From Marinobacter sp. SS21 (GTDB lineage Bacteria; Pseudomonadota; Gammaproteobacteria; Pseudomonadales; Oleiphilaceae), in contig NZ_JAQNDA010000001.1 of assembly GCF_028369065.1 (NCBI RefSeq), positions 1 to 64,000 on the forward strand: a stretch of DNA of 64,000 nt, written 5' to 3'. Positions 46,223-56,725 of the stretch are shown one piece after another (positions within the stretch are counted from its first letter, which is position 1; each line of letters opens with the position of its first letter). The notes under the pieces were generated by a model. It saw nothing but the letters and a program-made list of their open reading frames with translations. It searched no databases and was not told the DNA's origin. A program made the translations under genes and the position numbers.

Positions 46223-49200
46223 TCAGAACCGATCCATCTCCCGGGTCTGTCGAGCACCGGCGACGGCGCCGCCGCCTTGCTGGCTGGCAAGTTGTTCCAG
46301 TTCCAGCGCCACCGCATTGGTGGACTTGGCGAAACGGGCCAGCAGGCTGTACAACACCGGCACGATGAACAGGGTCAGGGTGGTGGCGAACAGCAGCCCA
46401 CCGAGGATCACCACCCCGATGGCGGCTCGGCTCTCGGCGCCGGCGCCGGTGGCCAGCACCAGCGGCACGGCACCGAAGATGGTGGACACCGTGGTCATCA
46501 GCACCGGGCGGAATCGCAGGATCGCCCCCTGCAGGATGGCGTCGTGCACCGAATGGCCGCGATCCCGCAGCTGGTTGGCAAACTCGACGATGAGGATGCC
46601 GTTTTTGGCCATCAACCCCAGCAGCATGATGATGCCGATCTGGCTGTAGATGTTGAGACTGAAGCCCGACCACCACAGGGCCACCAGCGCGCCGGTGACC
46701 GCCAACGGCACCGACAGCATGATGATCAAGGGGTGAATCCAGCTCTCGAACTGGGCCGCCAGCACCAGAAACACGATGACGAAGGCGAGGCCAAAGGTGA
46801 CATACACCGCCGCCGCGGATTCCTCGAACTCCCGACTCAGGCCCTTGAACGATACCCGCGCCTCCGGCGGCAAGTGGTCCAGCGCCAGGCCATTGAGGAA
46901 CGCCAGCGCGCTGCCCAGGTCGTAGCCGTCCGCCAGCGAACCGCTGATCACCACCGCCGGCAACCGGTCAATGCGGCGCAGGTCCGGATTGGCGCCGATT
47001 TCCTCGACCGTCACCAGCGCTTGCAGCGGCACCAGTTCACCGCCACTGCGAGCCCTGAGAAAGACCTGCCCCAAATCGTCCGGGGTGGCGCGGTCGGCGT
47101 CAGCGGCCTGGACAATGACGTCGTATTCCCGGCCCCGGTCCAGGTAGGTCGTGACTTGCCGCGACGCCAACAGGGTTTGCAGGGTCAGGCCGACGTCTTC
47201 GATGGTGATGTCCAGGTCCGCCGCCCGCTCCCGGTCGATGGTGACCTTCAGTTCGGGTCGGGTCAGTTCGAAGTCGGTCTCCAGGTTGAGCAGATTGGGG
47301 TTGTCCCGGGCCCGTTCGAGAATCTGTTCGCTCCAGGCCTGGACGGTGGCATAGTCCGGCCCACCGAGGACAAACTCGATGGGCTGGCTGAAGCCGCGCT
47401 GGCCCAGCCCGGGCGGATTGATGGCGGCGGCCCGCACCCCCGGAACCGTCGCCAGCATCGGCCATAGCTCGCGGGTGATGGCCTGCTGTTTAACGTCCCG
47501 CTGATGCCAGGGATTCAGGCCCAGAATCATGAAGGCGCTGTCCTGCTCCCCGCGAAAGCCGACGATGGCCAGCAGCCGGTTGGCGGTGCCGTCCTCCAGG
47601 TACGGCATCAACTGCTGCTCGACCTTCTGCACATGGTGGTCGGTGTACGCCACGGTGGCACCCCGCGGCGCCTTGGCGGGCAGGATGATCACGCCACGGT
47701 CCTCAATCGGAGCCAACTCCTGCGGCAGCTTCGGGAACACCACCGCCGCCAGCACCAGCCCGGCCAGCCCCAGCCCCAGCAGCAACCCGGGCTGGCGCAG
47801 CGAAAACCGCAGTAATCGCTCATAGCCGTGATTCAGCCCCGCCAGCAGGCGCTCGCTGGCCATCCAGAGCCGGTGCCCCTGCTCGGTTTCCGGGCTGTGG
47901 CGGAGCCATTTCGAACACAGCATCGGCGCCAGCGTGAGCGCCACCAGGCTGGACACCACCACCGCGGTGGCCAGGGTAAAGCCGAATTCGGCGAACAACC
48001 GACCGACGTTGCCGCCCATGAACGAGATCGGCACGAACACCGCCACCAGCACCAGGGTGGTGGCGATCACCGCGAACGCCACCTGCTTGGCGCCCCGGTA
48101 AGCGGCCAGCAGCGGTGGTTCGCCATCGTCGATGCGGCGCTGGATGTTCTCCAGCATCACGATGGCGTCATCCACCACCAGGCCGATGGCCAGGATCACC
48201 GCCAACAGGGTCAGCACATTCACCGAGAAACCCAGCGCTCCCAGGCCGATGAAGGCGCCGATCACCGCCACCGGGATGGTCACCGCCGGAATCAGCGTGG
48301 CGCGCCAGGAGCGCAGGAACACGAAGATCACCAGGATCACCAGCGACACCGCTATCGCCAGGGTCACCATCACCTCGCGGATGGAGGCGCGGATGAAGAT
48401 GGATTCGTCGTAGCTTTCGGCGATGGTGACTTCCGGTGGCAGGGTCGCGCGGATTTTCTCCAGCTCGGCCTGCACCCGGTCCGACACCGCCACGGTGTTG
48501 GCCTTGGACTGGCGAATGATGCCCAGGCCGATGGCGGTCTGGCCGTTGGCCCGCAGCCGACTGACGTCGGATTCCACGCCGAGCTGGACATTGGCCACCG
48601 CCCCCAGTCGCAACAGATCGTTGCCATCCCGGCGAATCACCAGATTGCGGAAGTCCGCCACCGACGACAGCCGACCCTCGGCGCGCACGGTGAAATCGCG
48701 AGTGGCCGATTCCACCGAACCGGCCGGAAATTCCACGTTGTTGGCCCGCAACGCCTGCTCCACCTCGGCCACGGTGATGTCCCGCGCCGCCAGCCGCTCG
48801 CGGTCAAGCCACACCCGGATGGCGTAGCGGCGTTCGCCGCCAATGCGCACGTCGGCCACGCCGTCGAGCACCGACAGTCGATCCGCCAACACCCGGTCGG
48901 CATAGTCGCTCAGCTCCGCGCTGCTCCAGACCTCGCTGCGCAGGGTTACCCACATCATCGGTCGGGCGTCGGAGTTGGCCTTGCTCACCACCGGGGCCTC
49001 GGCCTCGCCGGGCAGCTGGTTGGCGACCCGCGACACCGCGTCGCGAACGTCATTGGCGGCAATGTCCACATCCCGCGCGGTGTTGAATTCGATGGAGGTT
49101 CGCGATTCGCCCTGTTCGGTGCTGGATTCGATGGCGCGGATACCCTCTATGCCGCTGATGGCGCCCTCGATCACCTGGGTGATCTGGGTATCCACCACCT

Positions 49201-49369
49201 CGGCCGCAGCCCCGGTGTAATCGGTGGAGATCGACACCACCGGCGGATCGATGTCGGGATATTCCCGCACCGGCAACCCCAGCAGGGCGGCGATACCGAA
49301 CACGATGATCAGCAGACTGAGTACGGTGGCAAACACCGGGCGCTTGATGGAGATGTCGGACAGGATCAC
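46223..49369 (-). CDS. RND-family efflux pump permease (HAE1/AcrB type)
   Basis: The 1048-residue inner-membrane antiporter starts ILSDISIKRPVFATVLSLLI and has 12 predicted helices and two large periplasmic loops. AIGLVVDDAIVMLENI in helix 4 contains the paired Asp residues of the proton relay. It works with the membrane-fusion protein directly upstream and overlaps it by 4 nt. No outer-membrane channel gene is adjacent, so it may use a TolC encoded elsewhere. The substrate is unknown. Confidence 0.94.
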   Translation of the reverse strand: MILSDISIKRPVFATVLSLLIIVFGIAALLGLPVREYPDIDPPVVSISTDYTGAAAEVVDTQITQVIEGAISGIEGIRAIESSTEQGESRTSIEFNTARDVDIAANDVRDAVSRVANQLPGEAEAPVVSKANSDARPMMWVTLRSEVWSSAELSDYADRVLADRLSVLDGVADVRIGGERRYAIRVWLDRERLAARDITVAEVEQALRANNVEFPAGSVESATRDFTVRAEGRLSSVADFRNLVIRRDGNDLLRLGAVANVQLGVESDVSRLRANGQTAIGLGIIRQSKANTVAVSDRVQAELEKIRATLPPEVTIAESYDESIFIRASIREVMVTLAIAVSLVILVIFVFLRSWRATLIPAVTIPVAVIGAFIGLGALGFSVNVLTLLAVILAIGLVVDDAIVMLENIQRRIDDGEPPLLAAYRGAKQVAFAVIATTLVLVAVFVPISFMGGNVGRLFAEFGFTLATAVVVSSLVALTLAPMLCSKWLRHSPETEQGHRLWMASERLLAGLNHGYERLLRFSLRQPGLLLGLGLAGLVLAAVVFPKLPQELAPIEDRGVIILPAKAPRGATVAYTDHHVQKVEQQLMPYLEDGTANRLLAIVGFRGEQDSAFMILGLNPWHQRDVKQQAITRELWPMLATVPGVRAAAINPPGLGQRGFSQPIEFVLGGPDYATVQAWSEQILERARDNPNLLNLETDFELTRPELKVTIDRERAADLDITIEDVGLTLQTLLASRQVTTYLDRGREYDVIVQAADADRATPDDLGQVFLRARSGGELVPLQALVTVEEIGANPDLRRIDRLPAVVISGSLADGYDLGSALAFLNGLALDHLPPEARVSFKGLSREFEESAAAVYVTFGLAFVIVFLVLAAQFESWIHPLIIMLSVPLAVTGALVALWWSGFSLNIYSQIGIIMLLGLMAKNGILIVEFANQLRDRGHSVHDAILQGAILRFRPVLMTTVSTIFGAVPLVLATGAGAESRAAIGVVILGGLLFATTLTLFIVPVLYSLLARFAKSTNAVALELEQLASQQGGGAVAGARQTREMDRF

Positions 49370-50478
49370 CGCTGGCCGCCCTCTTCCGCCGGCGCCCGTC
49401 GCGCCAGGTGGTTGTCCGGGATCGCGGCGTCGTCCACCACCACCTCCACGGCATCGCCACTGCTGAGGCGGTCCTGGCCGGTGATGATCACCGCATCCTC
49501 CGGGCTCAGACCGGCAACGATTTCCACCCGCCCGGGTTGACGGCTGCCCACCTCCACCCGCACCCGCCGCGCCACGCCCGCCTCGGCAACGAAGACAAAA
49601 CTGTCGGCACCACGGATCAGCAGGGCCTGTTCGGGAATCACCAGCGCCTGGCGTTCCTCCAGGGTCAGGCGCACCGACATGAACTGACCGGGCCGCAACC
49701 GGCGGTCGGCATTGGCGACCTGTGCCCGCACCGGCAGGGTCCGGCTTAACTCATTGATACGGGCGCCCAGCTCCACCAGGGTGCCGCGAAACGCCTCGCC
49801 AGGAAACGCCGGGGTGTGGCCTGTCACTTGCTGGCCCAGATGCAGCTGCCCGATGAAGCGTTCCGGCACCGAAAAGTTCAACTCCATCCGGTCGGTGGCA
49901 TCCAGCGTGGTGATGGTGTCGCCCTCGCTCAAGTAGCTGCCGATGGCGATGTCGGTGAGCCCCACAGTCCCGGCAAAGGGCGCGTCGATGCGGTGGTTGT
50001 CGAGTCGGGTGTGGGCGGCAATCCGCTGGGCCCGGGCGACGTCCCGCGCGGTGCTCAGCTCGTCGAGCTGGGACTGGGCGATGCTGTTATTGGTCACCAG
50101 ACGCCGGGCCCGATCGTACTTTCGCTGGGCATCGGCGAGCTGCGCCTCCGCTACCCGCAGGTCCGCCCGCGCCTGGCGATCGTCCAGCCGCAGCAACAGT
50201 TGTCCCTGGGCTACGATGCCACCCGGGGGCAGGTCAAACGCCACCACCCGGCCACTGACCTCGGTGGTCAGCGCCACCGCGTCCCGGGATTTCAGCGTAC
50301 CAACGGCGGCCAGGGCATCTTGCACCGTCTGCTCGGTCGGCGTCACGGTGTTGACCACACTGGGCGCACGCTGGCGCTGTGGTCCCTCGGCCGCCTGCCC
50401 ACCCAGCCATTGATAACCGGTGCCGGCAGCCACCGCCAGCGCCAGGATCACCAGGGCGATTATCCCCTGTCTTACCAT
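49366..50478 (-). CDS. RND efflux membrane-fusion (periplasmic adaptor) protein
   Basis: The 370-residue adaptor has an N-terminal membrane anchor (GIIALVILALAVAAGTGYQWL), a lipoyl/barrel-sandwich domain (SGRVVAFDLPPGGIVAQGQLLLRLDD), an alpha hairpin with coiled-coil periodicity (about 105-160) and a beta-barrel domain (FSVPERFIGQLHLGQQV). It bridges the permease to an outer-membrane channel. Its stop overlaps the permease start, so they are co-translated. Confidence 0.93.
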   Translation of the reverse strand: MVRQGIIALVILALAVAAGTGYQWLGGQAAEGPQRQRAPSVVNTVTPTEQTVQDALAAVGTLKSRDAVALTTEVSGRVVAFDLPPGGIVAQGQLLLRLDDRQARADLRVAEAQLADAQRKYDRARRLVTNNSIAQSQLDELSTARDVARAQRIAAHTRLDNHRIDAPFAGTVGLTDIAIGSYLSEGDTITTLDATDRMELNFSVPERFIGQLHLGQQVTGHTPAFPGEAFRGTLVELGARINELSRTLPVRAQVANADRRLRPGQFMSVRLTLEERQALVIPEQALLIRGADSFVFVAEAGVARRVRVEVGSRQPGRVEIVAGLSPEDAVIITGQDRLSSGDAVEVVVDDAAIPDNHLARRAPAEEGGQR

Positions 50479-50942
50479 GTTTCAGCCTCATTCCCTGTCA
50501 CGTTGTCGCGCCACCACCCGATCGGCCTCCCCCTTCGGCCGTGGACGGCTCCGACGCACTTGGCCTGTTAGGACAATTAAAACCAGACGGTCGCCGCAGC
50601 CGGATACCAAGACCCAGACCCCCGCAGGGTCGGAAAGTTCACCGCCTCACCGGCTATGGTGCCAAGTTTGGTCGCCGGTATCCCCTGTTTTTGCATAACT
50701 TTTACACGGTGATCGGGACCCGCCAAGCACCTCCACAGCCGCGCCGAAGCCAAACCACCACGGCCCCGCACGGCTTGCGCCTTGACCCCGGAGCGGGCCA
50801 GCGTCATTTCAGCCAATTGGACTTTTTGACAACGCTGCCAGTGGTTCTTGTCAATGGAACACCCGTTTGATTGCCGTAAAACATTGGCCAATGGATGGCG
50901 TAGACGCCATTTTCCCTTTTTCAGCACCACGGAGTAACAACT
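50479..50942. promoter_or_regulatory. Intergenic region with an inverted TTGACAA/TTGTCAA pair
   Basis: This 464-nt divergent region has no gene I can support. TTGACAA (50826-50832) and TTGTCAA (50848-50854) form an inverted repeat about 90 nt upstream of the acyl-CoA dehydrogenase. It could be a -35 element plus operator. Confidence 0.35.
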
Positions 50943-52763
50943 ATGCCGGTCTACAAGGCGCCCCTGCGCGATATGAAGTTCCTGCTTAACGAAGTGTTCA
51001 ACTACCCCAAGCACTACGAGTCGCTGGCCAGTGGCGAAAATGCCACCCCGGACATTGTCGATGCCATCCTCACCGAGTGCGGCAAGTATTGTGAAGAAGT
51101 GTTGAGCCCGCTGAACCAGGTCGGTGACGAGGAAGGTTGCAAGCTGGAAGACGGCGTCGTAACCACCCCGACAGGTTTCAAGGAAGCCTACGACCAGTAC
51201 GTTATGGGCGGCTGGCAGGGACTGTCGGCGCCGGAGGAATTCGGTGGCCAGGGCCTGCCGGCCTCCCTGGGTCTGTTCAAGCAGGAAATGATGGGTACCG
51301 CCAACTGGTCGTTCTCCATGTACCCGGGCCTGTCCATGGGCGCCATGAACACCATCTTCCTACACGGTAGCGACGAACAGAAGCAAGCCTACCTGCCGGC
51401 GCTGACCGAGGGCCGCTGGGGTGGCACCATGTGCCTCACCGAACCGCAGTGCGGGACCGACCTGGGCCAGGTCAAGACCAAGGCCGAGCCGCAAGCCGAT
51501 GGCAGCTATAAAATTACCGGCACCAAGATTTTCATCTCCTCCGGTGAGCACGACCTGACCGAGAACATTGTCCACATCGTGCTGGCGCGCCTGCCGGACG
51601 CCCCCAAGGGCACCCGCGGCATTTCCCTGTTCATCGTGCCGAAGTTCCTGCCGGACGCCAACGGCGGAATCGGCGAGCGCAACGGCGTCAGCTGCGGCAG
51701 TCTCGAGAAAAAAATGGGGATCAAGGCCTCGGCGACCTGCGTGATGAACTTCGACGCCGCCACCGGCCATCTGATCGGCCCCGAGAACCAGGGCCTGGAG
51801 TGCATGTTCACCTTCATGAACACCGCCCGTATCGGAACCTCGATCCAGGGTGTGGGCCCGGCCGAACTGTCTTACCAGTGGGCACTGGACTATGCCAAGG
51901 ATCGTCGCTCCATGCGCGCCCTGTCCGGCAAGAAGGAGCCGGAGCAGATTGCCGATGCACTGATCCATCACGCCGACGTGCGCCGCATGCTGCTGACCCA
52001 GAAGGCCATCGCCGAGGGCGGTCGCTCGATGCTGTACTACGCTGCCCGCCTCGCCGATCACATGGTGGAAGGCCACACCGCCGGAGACCACAAGAAAGCC
52101 GACGCCTACGACGACAAGCTCGGCTTCCTGACCCCGATCCTCAAGGGCTTCCTCACCGAACTAGGCTACGAAGCCGCCAACGTGGGGGTTCAGGTGTTCG
52201 GTGGCCACGGCTACATCCGCGAGCACGGCATGGAACAGATCGTCCGTGACACCAAGATCGCCACCCTGTACGAAGGCACCACCGGCATCCAGGCACTCGA
52301 CCTGCTGGGCCGCAAGGTGCTGCTGATGACCCAGGGCGGCGCGGTACGCGAGTTCACCCTGAAGATTGCCAACTTCGCCCGCAAGCAGCTGGCGGACAAG
52401 CGCACCCGGCCGTTCGCGGTGGAACTGCTCAAGCTGACCGCCCAGTGGAACGTGCTGACCCTGCGCGTGATGCTGGCCGCCCGCAAGGATCGCGACGTGG
52501 TCAGCGCCGCTGCCCACGACTTCCTGATGTACAGCGGCTACGTCACCATGGCCTACATGTGGGCCCGGCAGGCGGCGGTAGCGGTGAAGAAACTGGACAA
52601 CGGCGGCGACGACTCGGCCGAGTTCTACAACGCCAAGCTGGCCACCGCGGAGTTCTACTACGAGCGGCTGTTGCCGCGGGCCCAGACCCACGCCACCAGC
52701 ATGCTCAGCCCCACCAAGAACCTGATGCAGCTGGACGCCGAGCACATGGCGTTCCACGGCTGA
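50943..52763 (+). CDS. Acyl-CoA dehydrogenase with extended C-terminal domain
   Basis: The 606-residue flavoprotein has the N-terminal, middle and C-terminal acyl-CoA dehydrogenase domains plus the extra C-terminal domain of the ~600-residue class. WGGTMCLTEPQCGTDLG is the flavin/substrate block. The catalytic Glu lies in TLYEGTTGIQALDLLGRK near residue 440. It catalyses the first oxidation of fatty-acid beta-oxidation; members of this class act on long-chain or methylmercaptopropionyl-CoA substrates, and the specificity here is unknown. CGGAG lies 8 nt upstream of the ATG. Confidence 0.93.
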   Translation: MPVYKAPLRDMKFLLNEVFNYPKHYESLASGENATPDIVDAILTECGKYCEEVLSPLNQVGDEEGCKLEDGVVTTPTGFKEAYDQYVMGGWQGLSAPEEFGGQGLPASLGLFKQEMMGTANWSFSMYPGLSMGAMNTIFLHGSDEQKQAYLPALTEGRWGGTMCLTEPQCGTDLGQVKTKAEPQADGSYKITGTKIFISSGEHDLTENIVHIVLARLPDAPKGTRGISLFIVPKFLPDANGGIGERNGVSCGSLEKKMGIKASATCVMNFDAATGHLIGPENQGLECMFTFMNTARIGTSIQGVGPAELSYQWALDYAKDRRSMRALSGKKEPEQIADALIHHADVRRMLLTQKAIAEGGRSMLYYAARLADHMVEGHTAGDHKKADAYDDKLGFLTPILKGFLTELGYEAANVGVQVFGGHGYIREHGMEQIVRDTKIATLYEGTTGIQALDLLGRKVLLMTQGGAVREFTLKIANFARKQLADKRTRPFAVELLKLTAQWNVLTLRVMLAARKDRDVVSAAAHDFLMYSGYVTMAYMWARQAAVAVKKLDNGGDDSAEFYNAKLATAEFYYERLLPRAQTHATSMLSPTKNLMQLDAEHMAFHG

Positions 52764-52775
52764 TCACCGCAATCA

Positions 52776-52803
52776 GGCGATCCCGGCGCTGTCCGGGATC
52801 GCC
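52776..52803 (+). terminator. Hairpin after the acyl-CoA dehydrogenase gene
   Basis: GGCGATCCCG and CGGGATCGCC form a perfect 10-bp stem with an 8-nt loop, 13 nt after the stop. There is only a short TT after it, so termination may need Rho. Confidence 0.5.
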
Positions 52804-52863
52804 TTCCCCGCGTCCCCGTCATCCGCTTCACCGGATTTCTGTCGTTTCTCCCGTCGTCGCCAG

Positions 52864-53544
52864 TTACTGGCTCTGAAAACGTTGGATAAAGGCTTCCGAC
52901 TCGGCGATGGCCTGCTCCATGTTGCGGATCAGCCTGTCCACATCGCCGCGGATGCGACCCAGCTCACTTTCCAGGGCGCCGATGGCCTGGGCGTTCAGGT
53001 TGTGCTTGAGGTACAGCACCTGGTCCTCGAATGCCTGCAGTACCGGCTCCATCCGGTCTTCGGCCTGGTGCATACGGTCGATCAGCCGCCGGTACTGGCT
53101 GCGGGTCTCGGCGAGCTGGCGCGCGCTGGTACGGCGTAACGAGGCGCTCTGGTACAGCGCCAGTTCGTCCTGCCACTCCTCGAACAGCGCCTCGGACACG
53201 TCCTCGACGGCCTCGATGCGGTCGCGGACCTCCTCCGCCGCCGCCTGGCTGTCCTCGTAGGCGTCACGAATGTCCGCGTATTTCGCCTTGAGTTCGCTGT
53301 CGGGGGTCGCCACCACACTCTGGAACCGCGCCAGCGACGACCGGAAGGTGTCCCGAGCCTCGTCCTGGGCATCACGGGCGTCTTCCACCCGATCCACCAG
53401 GATGTCCCGTTTCTCGATGCCCAGCTTCTCCATGGTGCTGTAGTACAGGCTGCTGCAGCCCCCCAGCAACAGGACGATGAGGCCGAGCGCCAGCCGCCGG
53501 CGACCCTGCCAAGCCAGAGCCAGTGAGTGTGGGTGATAAGGCAT
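52864..53544 (-). CDS. DUF2959 family lipoprotein
   Basis: The 226-residue protein has a basic start, a hydrophobic core and a lipobox (LLLGGCSS), so it is a predicted lipoprotein. The mature part is almost entirely charged heptad-rich helix (for example DRVEDARDAQDEARDTFRSS), typical of DUF2959 and predicted to form coiled coils. Function is unknown. The ATG at 53544 has GGGAGAG upstream; an in-frame codon at 53574 would delay the signal. Confidence 0.82.
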   Translation of the reverse strand: MPYHPHSLALAWQGRRRLALGLIVLLLGGCSSLYYSTMEKLGIEKRDILVDRVEDARDAQDEARDTFRSSLARFQSVVATPDSELKAKYADIRDAYEDSQAAAEEVRDRIEAVEDVSEALFEEWQDELALYQSASLRRTSARQLAETRSQYRRLIDRMHQAEDRMEPVLQAFEDQVLYLKHNLNAQAIGALESELGRIRGDVDRLIRNMEQAIAESEAFIQRFQSQ

Positions 53545-53589
53545 GGCGTGGTGCTCTCCCTGGGTTTCCGACACCGCTGCTGGCGGTGT

Positions 53590-54954
53590 CTATTTGCCGA
53601 TACAGAAGCTGGAGAAGATCTTGCCCAGCAGGTCGTCCGGGGTCATGGTTCCGGTGATCTCGCCAAGGGCGTCCTGGGCGGCGCGCAGGTCTTCGGCCAG
53701 CAGTTCGCCGGCACCGTAGCCGGCCAGCTGATTATGGCCCTGCAACAACGATTGCCGGGCCCGATCCAGCGCATCCAGGTGGCGGCGGCGGGCGAGGAAA
53801 CCGCCTTCGGTGGTGGTGGCAAAACCCATGCATTGTTTCAGGTGATCCCTCAGCGACTCCAGTCCGGCGGCAGACTTGGCCGCCAGCCTAATCACCGGCG
53901 CCTTGGGGTTATCCACAAGCCCGACCGCTTCGCCGGACAGGTCCACCTTATTGCGGATCACCGTGACCGGCGCCGAGGCCGGCAGATGATCGATGAAATC
54001 CGGCCAGAGGGCATGGGGTTCGGTTTCTGCGGTGGTGGTGGCATCCACCATCAGCAGAATACGGTCGGCCTGGCGAATCTCCTCCCAGGCCCGGGCAATA
54101 CCGATCTGTTCCACTTCGTCGGGGCTGTCCCGCAGGCCGGCGGTGTCGATGATGTGCAGCGGCATGCCGTCGATGTGGATATGTTCCCGCAACACATCCC
54201 GGGTGGTGCCCTCGATGGCGGTGACGATGGCCGCCTCGCGCCCGGCCAGGGCATTGAGCAGGCTGGATTTACCGGCGTTGGGCCGGCCGGCGATCACCAC
54301 CTTCATGCCGTCCCGCAAAATGGTGCCCTGCTGGGCTTCGGCCAGGATGGCGTCCAGTGCCGTCATCGCCTGGTTCAGGTCCTCGGCGACCTTGCCATCG
54401 GCGAGAAAATCGATTTCTTCCTCGGGAAAATCGATGGCGGCTTCCACATAGATCCGCAGGTTGGTGAGTGCGCTGACCAGGCCATCGATGCGGCGCGAGA
54501 ATTCCCCCTGCAGCGAGCGCACCGCGCAACGGGCGGCCTGTTCGGAACTGCTTTCGATCAGGTCTGCAATGGCCTCGGCCTGGGTCAGGTCCAGCTTGTC
54601 GTTGAGAAACGCCCGCTCGGAGAACTCCCCCGGCCGCGCCAGGCGGGCGCCCAGGCTGCACACCTCCCGCAGCAGCAGGTCAAGAATCACGGTGCCGCCA
54701 TGGCCTTGCAGTTCGAACACATCCTCACCGGTGAACGAGTGCGGGTTGGGGAAAAACAGCCCGATGCCCTCATCGATCATCCCGCCGTCGGCCTGCCGGA
54801 ACGGCCCGTAATGGGCGTAGCGCGGTGTCGGATCAAAGCCCAGTACCCGCTGGGCAATCTCCCGGGCGACCGGACCGGATACCCGTACGATGCCGACTCC
54901 AGCTTGGCCTGGGGCGGTGGCAATGGCGGCAATGGTCTCGGAGCGATGGTTCAT
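53590..54954 (-). CDS. mnmE: tRNA modification GTPase MnmE
   Basis: The 454-residue protein has an N-terminal folate-binding domain, a helical domain and an inserted G domain: [14 protein letters not shown] (G1), GTTRDVL (G2), [13 protein letters not shown] (G3) and NKVD (G4). The C-terminal CIGK holds the conserved Cys. With MnmG it forms the cmnm5U modification at tRNA position 34. It is the usual neighbour of yidC and rnpA, but mnmG is about 10 kb away here. Confidence 0.97.
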   Translation of the reverse strand: MNHRSETIAAIATAPGQAGVGIVRVSGPVAREIAQRVLGFDPTPRYAHYGPFRQADGGMIDEGIGLFFPNPHSFTGEDVFELQGHGGTVILDLLLREVCSLGARLARPGEFSERAFLNDKLDLTQAEAIADLIESSSEQAARCAVRSLQGEFSRRIDGLVSALTNLRIYVEAAIDFPEEEIDFLADGKVAEDLNQAMTALDAILAEAQQGTILRDGMKVVIAGRPNAGKSSLLNALAGREAAIVTAIEGTTRDVLREHIHIDGMPLHIIDTAGLRDSPDEVEQIGIARAWEEIRQADRILLMVDATTTAETEPHALWPDFIDHLPASAPVTVIRNKVDLSGEAVGLVDNPKAPVIRLAAKSAAGLESLRDHLKQCMGFATTTEGGFLARRRHLDALDRARQSLLQGHNQLAGYGAGELLAEDLRAAQDALGEITGTMTPDDLLGKIFSSFCIGK

Positions 54955-54989
54955 GGGAATTCCTCAGTATCCGCAGGCCGGACAGAACG

Positions 54990-55019
54990 CACAGAGGCCC
55001 CTGATCAGGAGCCTCTGTG
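54990..55019 (-). terminator. Hairpin between yidC and mnmE
   Basis: CACAGAGGC and GCCTCTGTG form a perfect 9-bp stem around a 12-nt loop. No T tract follows. It may attenuate or end transcription after yidC. Confidence 0.4.
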
Positions 55020-55047
55020 GATAACTCGCCAGGGACAAGCCCCGGGG

Positions 55048-56721
55048 TCAGGACTTCTTGGTGGCGGCGGCCGCTTCAATATTGCGGGTAATGTACCACT
55101 GCTGGGAGATCGACAGAATGTTGTTGACCAGCCAGTACAGTACCAGGCCTGCCGGGAACCACAGGAAGAAGACGGTAAAGATCAGCGGCATCATCTTCAT
55201 GATCTTGGCCTGCATGGGGTCCGGTGGCGACGGATTCAGACTCATCTGAATGAACATGCTGGCGCCCATCAGGATCGGCAGGATGAAATAGGGGTCCATC
55301 ACTGACAAGTCGTGAATCCACAACATGAACGGCGCATGGCGCAACTGCACGCTTTCAAACAGTACCCAGTACAGGGCGATGAACACCGGCATCTGCACCA
55401 GGATCGGCAAACAACCGCCGAGGGGATTGATTTTTTCCCGCTTGTACAGCGCCATCATTTCCTGGGACATGCGCTGACGGTCATCGCCGTAGAGGTCTTT
55501 CAGCCGGGTCAGCTGGGGGGCGACGGCACGCATCCGCGCCATCGAGCGGTAGCTGGTGGCCGACAGATGGAAGAACACCCCTTTCACCAGCACGGTGAGC
55601 AGGATGATGGCTACGCCCCAGTTGCCCACCAGGCCGTGGAACCATTCCAGGATCAGGAACAGCGGCAGGGCGATGAAGAACAGGAAGCCAAAATCGACGG
55701 TGCGATCCATATTCGGCGCAACTTCTTCCAGCCGATCAATGATCTTGGGACCGACGTAGGCGGTGGCGCCGACCTCGCCGCGCTCACCCGGGGCGATCAC
55801 GGTGGCCGGGCTGACGAAGCCCATCACCGACAGCGGCCCACGCATGGTGGATTGGAATTGATTGGGCTGATCGGCGCTGGGCACCCAGGCGGTGAGGAAA
55901 TAGTGCTGGAGAAACGCCAACCAGCCATTGGTCACCGCCTGATTGATCGGAGTTTCACGCAGGTCGTCGAAGTCGAACTTTTCGTAGGGATCTTCCGGCG
56001 TGCTCACCACCAGGCCAAGGAAGGCTTGAATACCCAGGCTGTTCTGGGCGGTGGGGTCTGGTGCCCGGTCGCGCACGATCTTGCCGGAAAAGTTGCCTTC
56101 CCAGACGCTGTCGGACTGGTTGTCGATCAGGTAACGGACATCGATGCGGTAGCTGTCCCGGGCCAGGCGGTATTGTTTGGTGACCTGAACGCCGTTATCC
56201 GCGGTGAAGGACAGGTTGACCAGCAGCTCATTCTCGCCTTCCGCCAGCTGAAACTCGTCCGCGCTGGTTTGATAGACCGGAGTTGGGCCATTACGGCGGC
56301 TGTCATAACCGTGTTTACCGATCAGTCCGCTCTCAAGCACGTAGGTCTGGTAGTCGGACTTGTTCAGCAGCTTCAGTGGCTGGCCGCTGTTCAGGGTATC
56401 GTCGTAGTGAAGCAGCGCGGCTTCCACCAGATTGCCGCCGACCCGATCAATCTTGAGAGACATGACATCGGTGGTAACGGTAATCAGTTGCTCACCGACG
56501 GTATTGACTGACCCGGTGCTGGCGATATCGGTTGTGTTGCTTTCCGGGGTGGCAAATTCCTCGCCCGTTGCGGTGTTGGCGAGCTGCGGCTGACCGGCTT
56601 CGATTTGCTGCTCGGCCACCGGTTGAGTTTGCGGCTGATGATAATCTTCGTTCCAGGCCAGCACCATCAGGTAGCTGACCACGGCCAGCCCGGCAAAGAG
56701 TACAAAGCGTTTGATATCCAT
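55048..56721 (-). CDS. yidC: Membrane protein insertase YidC
   Basis: The 557-residue insertase has an N-terminal helix (FVLFAGLAVVSYLMVLAW), a large periplasmic beta domain (about 65-330), and a C-terminal membrane core with FHLSATSYRSMARMRAVAPQ and the cytoplasmic hairpin, then PILVQMPVFIALYWVLFESVQLR. It inserts proteins, including F0 subunits, into the inner membrane. It follows yidD with a 4-nt gap. Confidence 0.97.
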   Translation of the reverse strand: MDIKRFVLFAGLAVVSYLMVLAWNEDYHQPQTQPVAEQQIEAGQPQLANTATGEEFATPESNTTDIASTGSVNTVGEQLITVTTDVMSLKIDRVGGNLVEAALLHYDDTLNSGQPLKLLNKSDYQTYVLESGLIGKHGYDSRRNGPTPVYQTSADEFQLAEGENELLVNLSFTADNGVQVTKQYRLARDSYRIDVRYLIDNQSDSVWEGNFSGKIVRDRAPDPTAQNSLGIQAFLGLVVSTPEDPYEKFDFDDLRETPINQAVTNGWLAFLQHYFLTAWVPSADQPNQFQSTMRGPLSVMGFVSPATVIAPGERGEVGATAYVGPKIIDRLEEVAPNMDRTVDFGFLFFIALPLFLILEWFHGLVGNWGVAIILLTVLVKGVFFHLSATSYRSMARMRAVAPQLTRLKDLYGDDRQRMSQEMMALYKREKINPLGGCLPILVQMPVFIALYWVLFESVQLRHAPFMLWIHDLSVMDPYFILPILMGASMFIQMSLNPSPPDPMQAKIMKMMPLIFTVFFLWFPAGLVLYWLVNNILSISQQWYITRNIEAAAATKKS

Positions 56722-56725
56722 AAAC

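Noticed and set aside
50577-51014. Minus-strand 145-residue frame
   Set aside because: It overlaps the start of the acyl-CoA dehydrogenase, has no recognisable motif, and reads as an antisense shadow.
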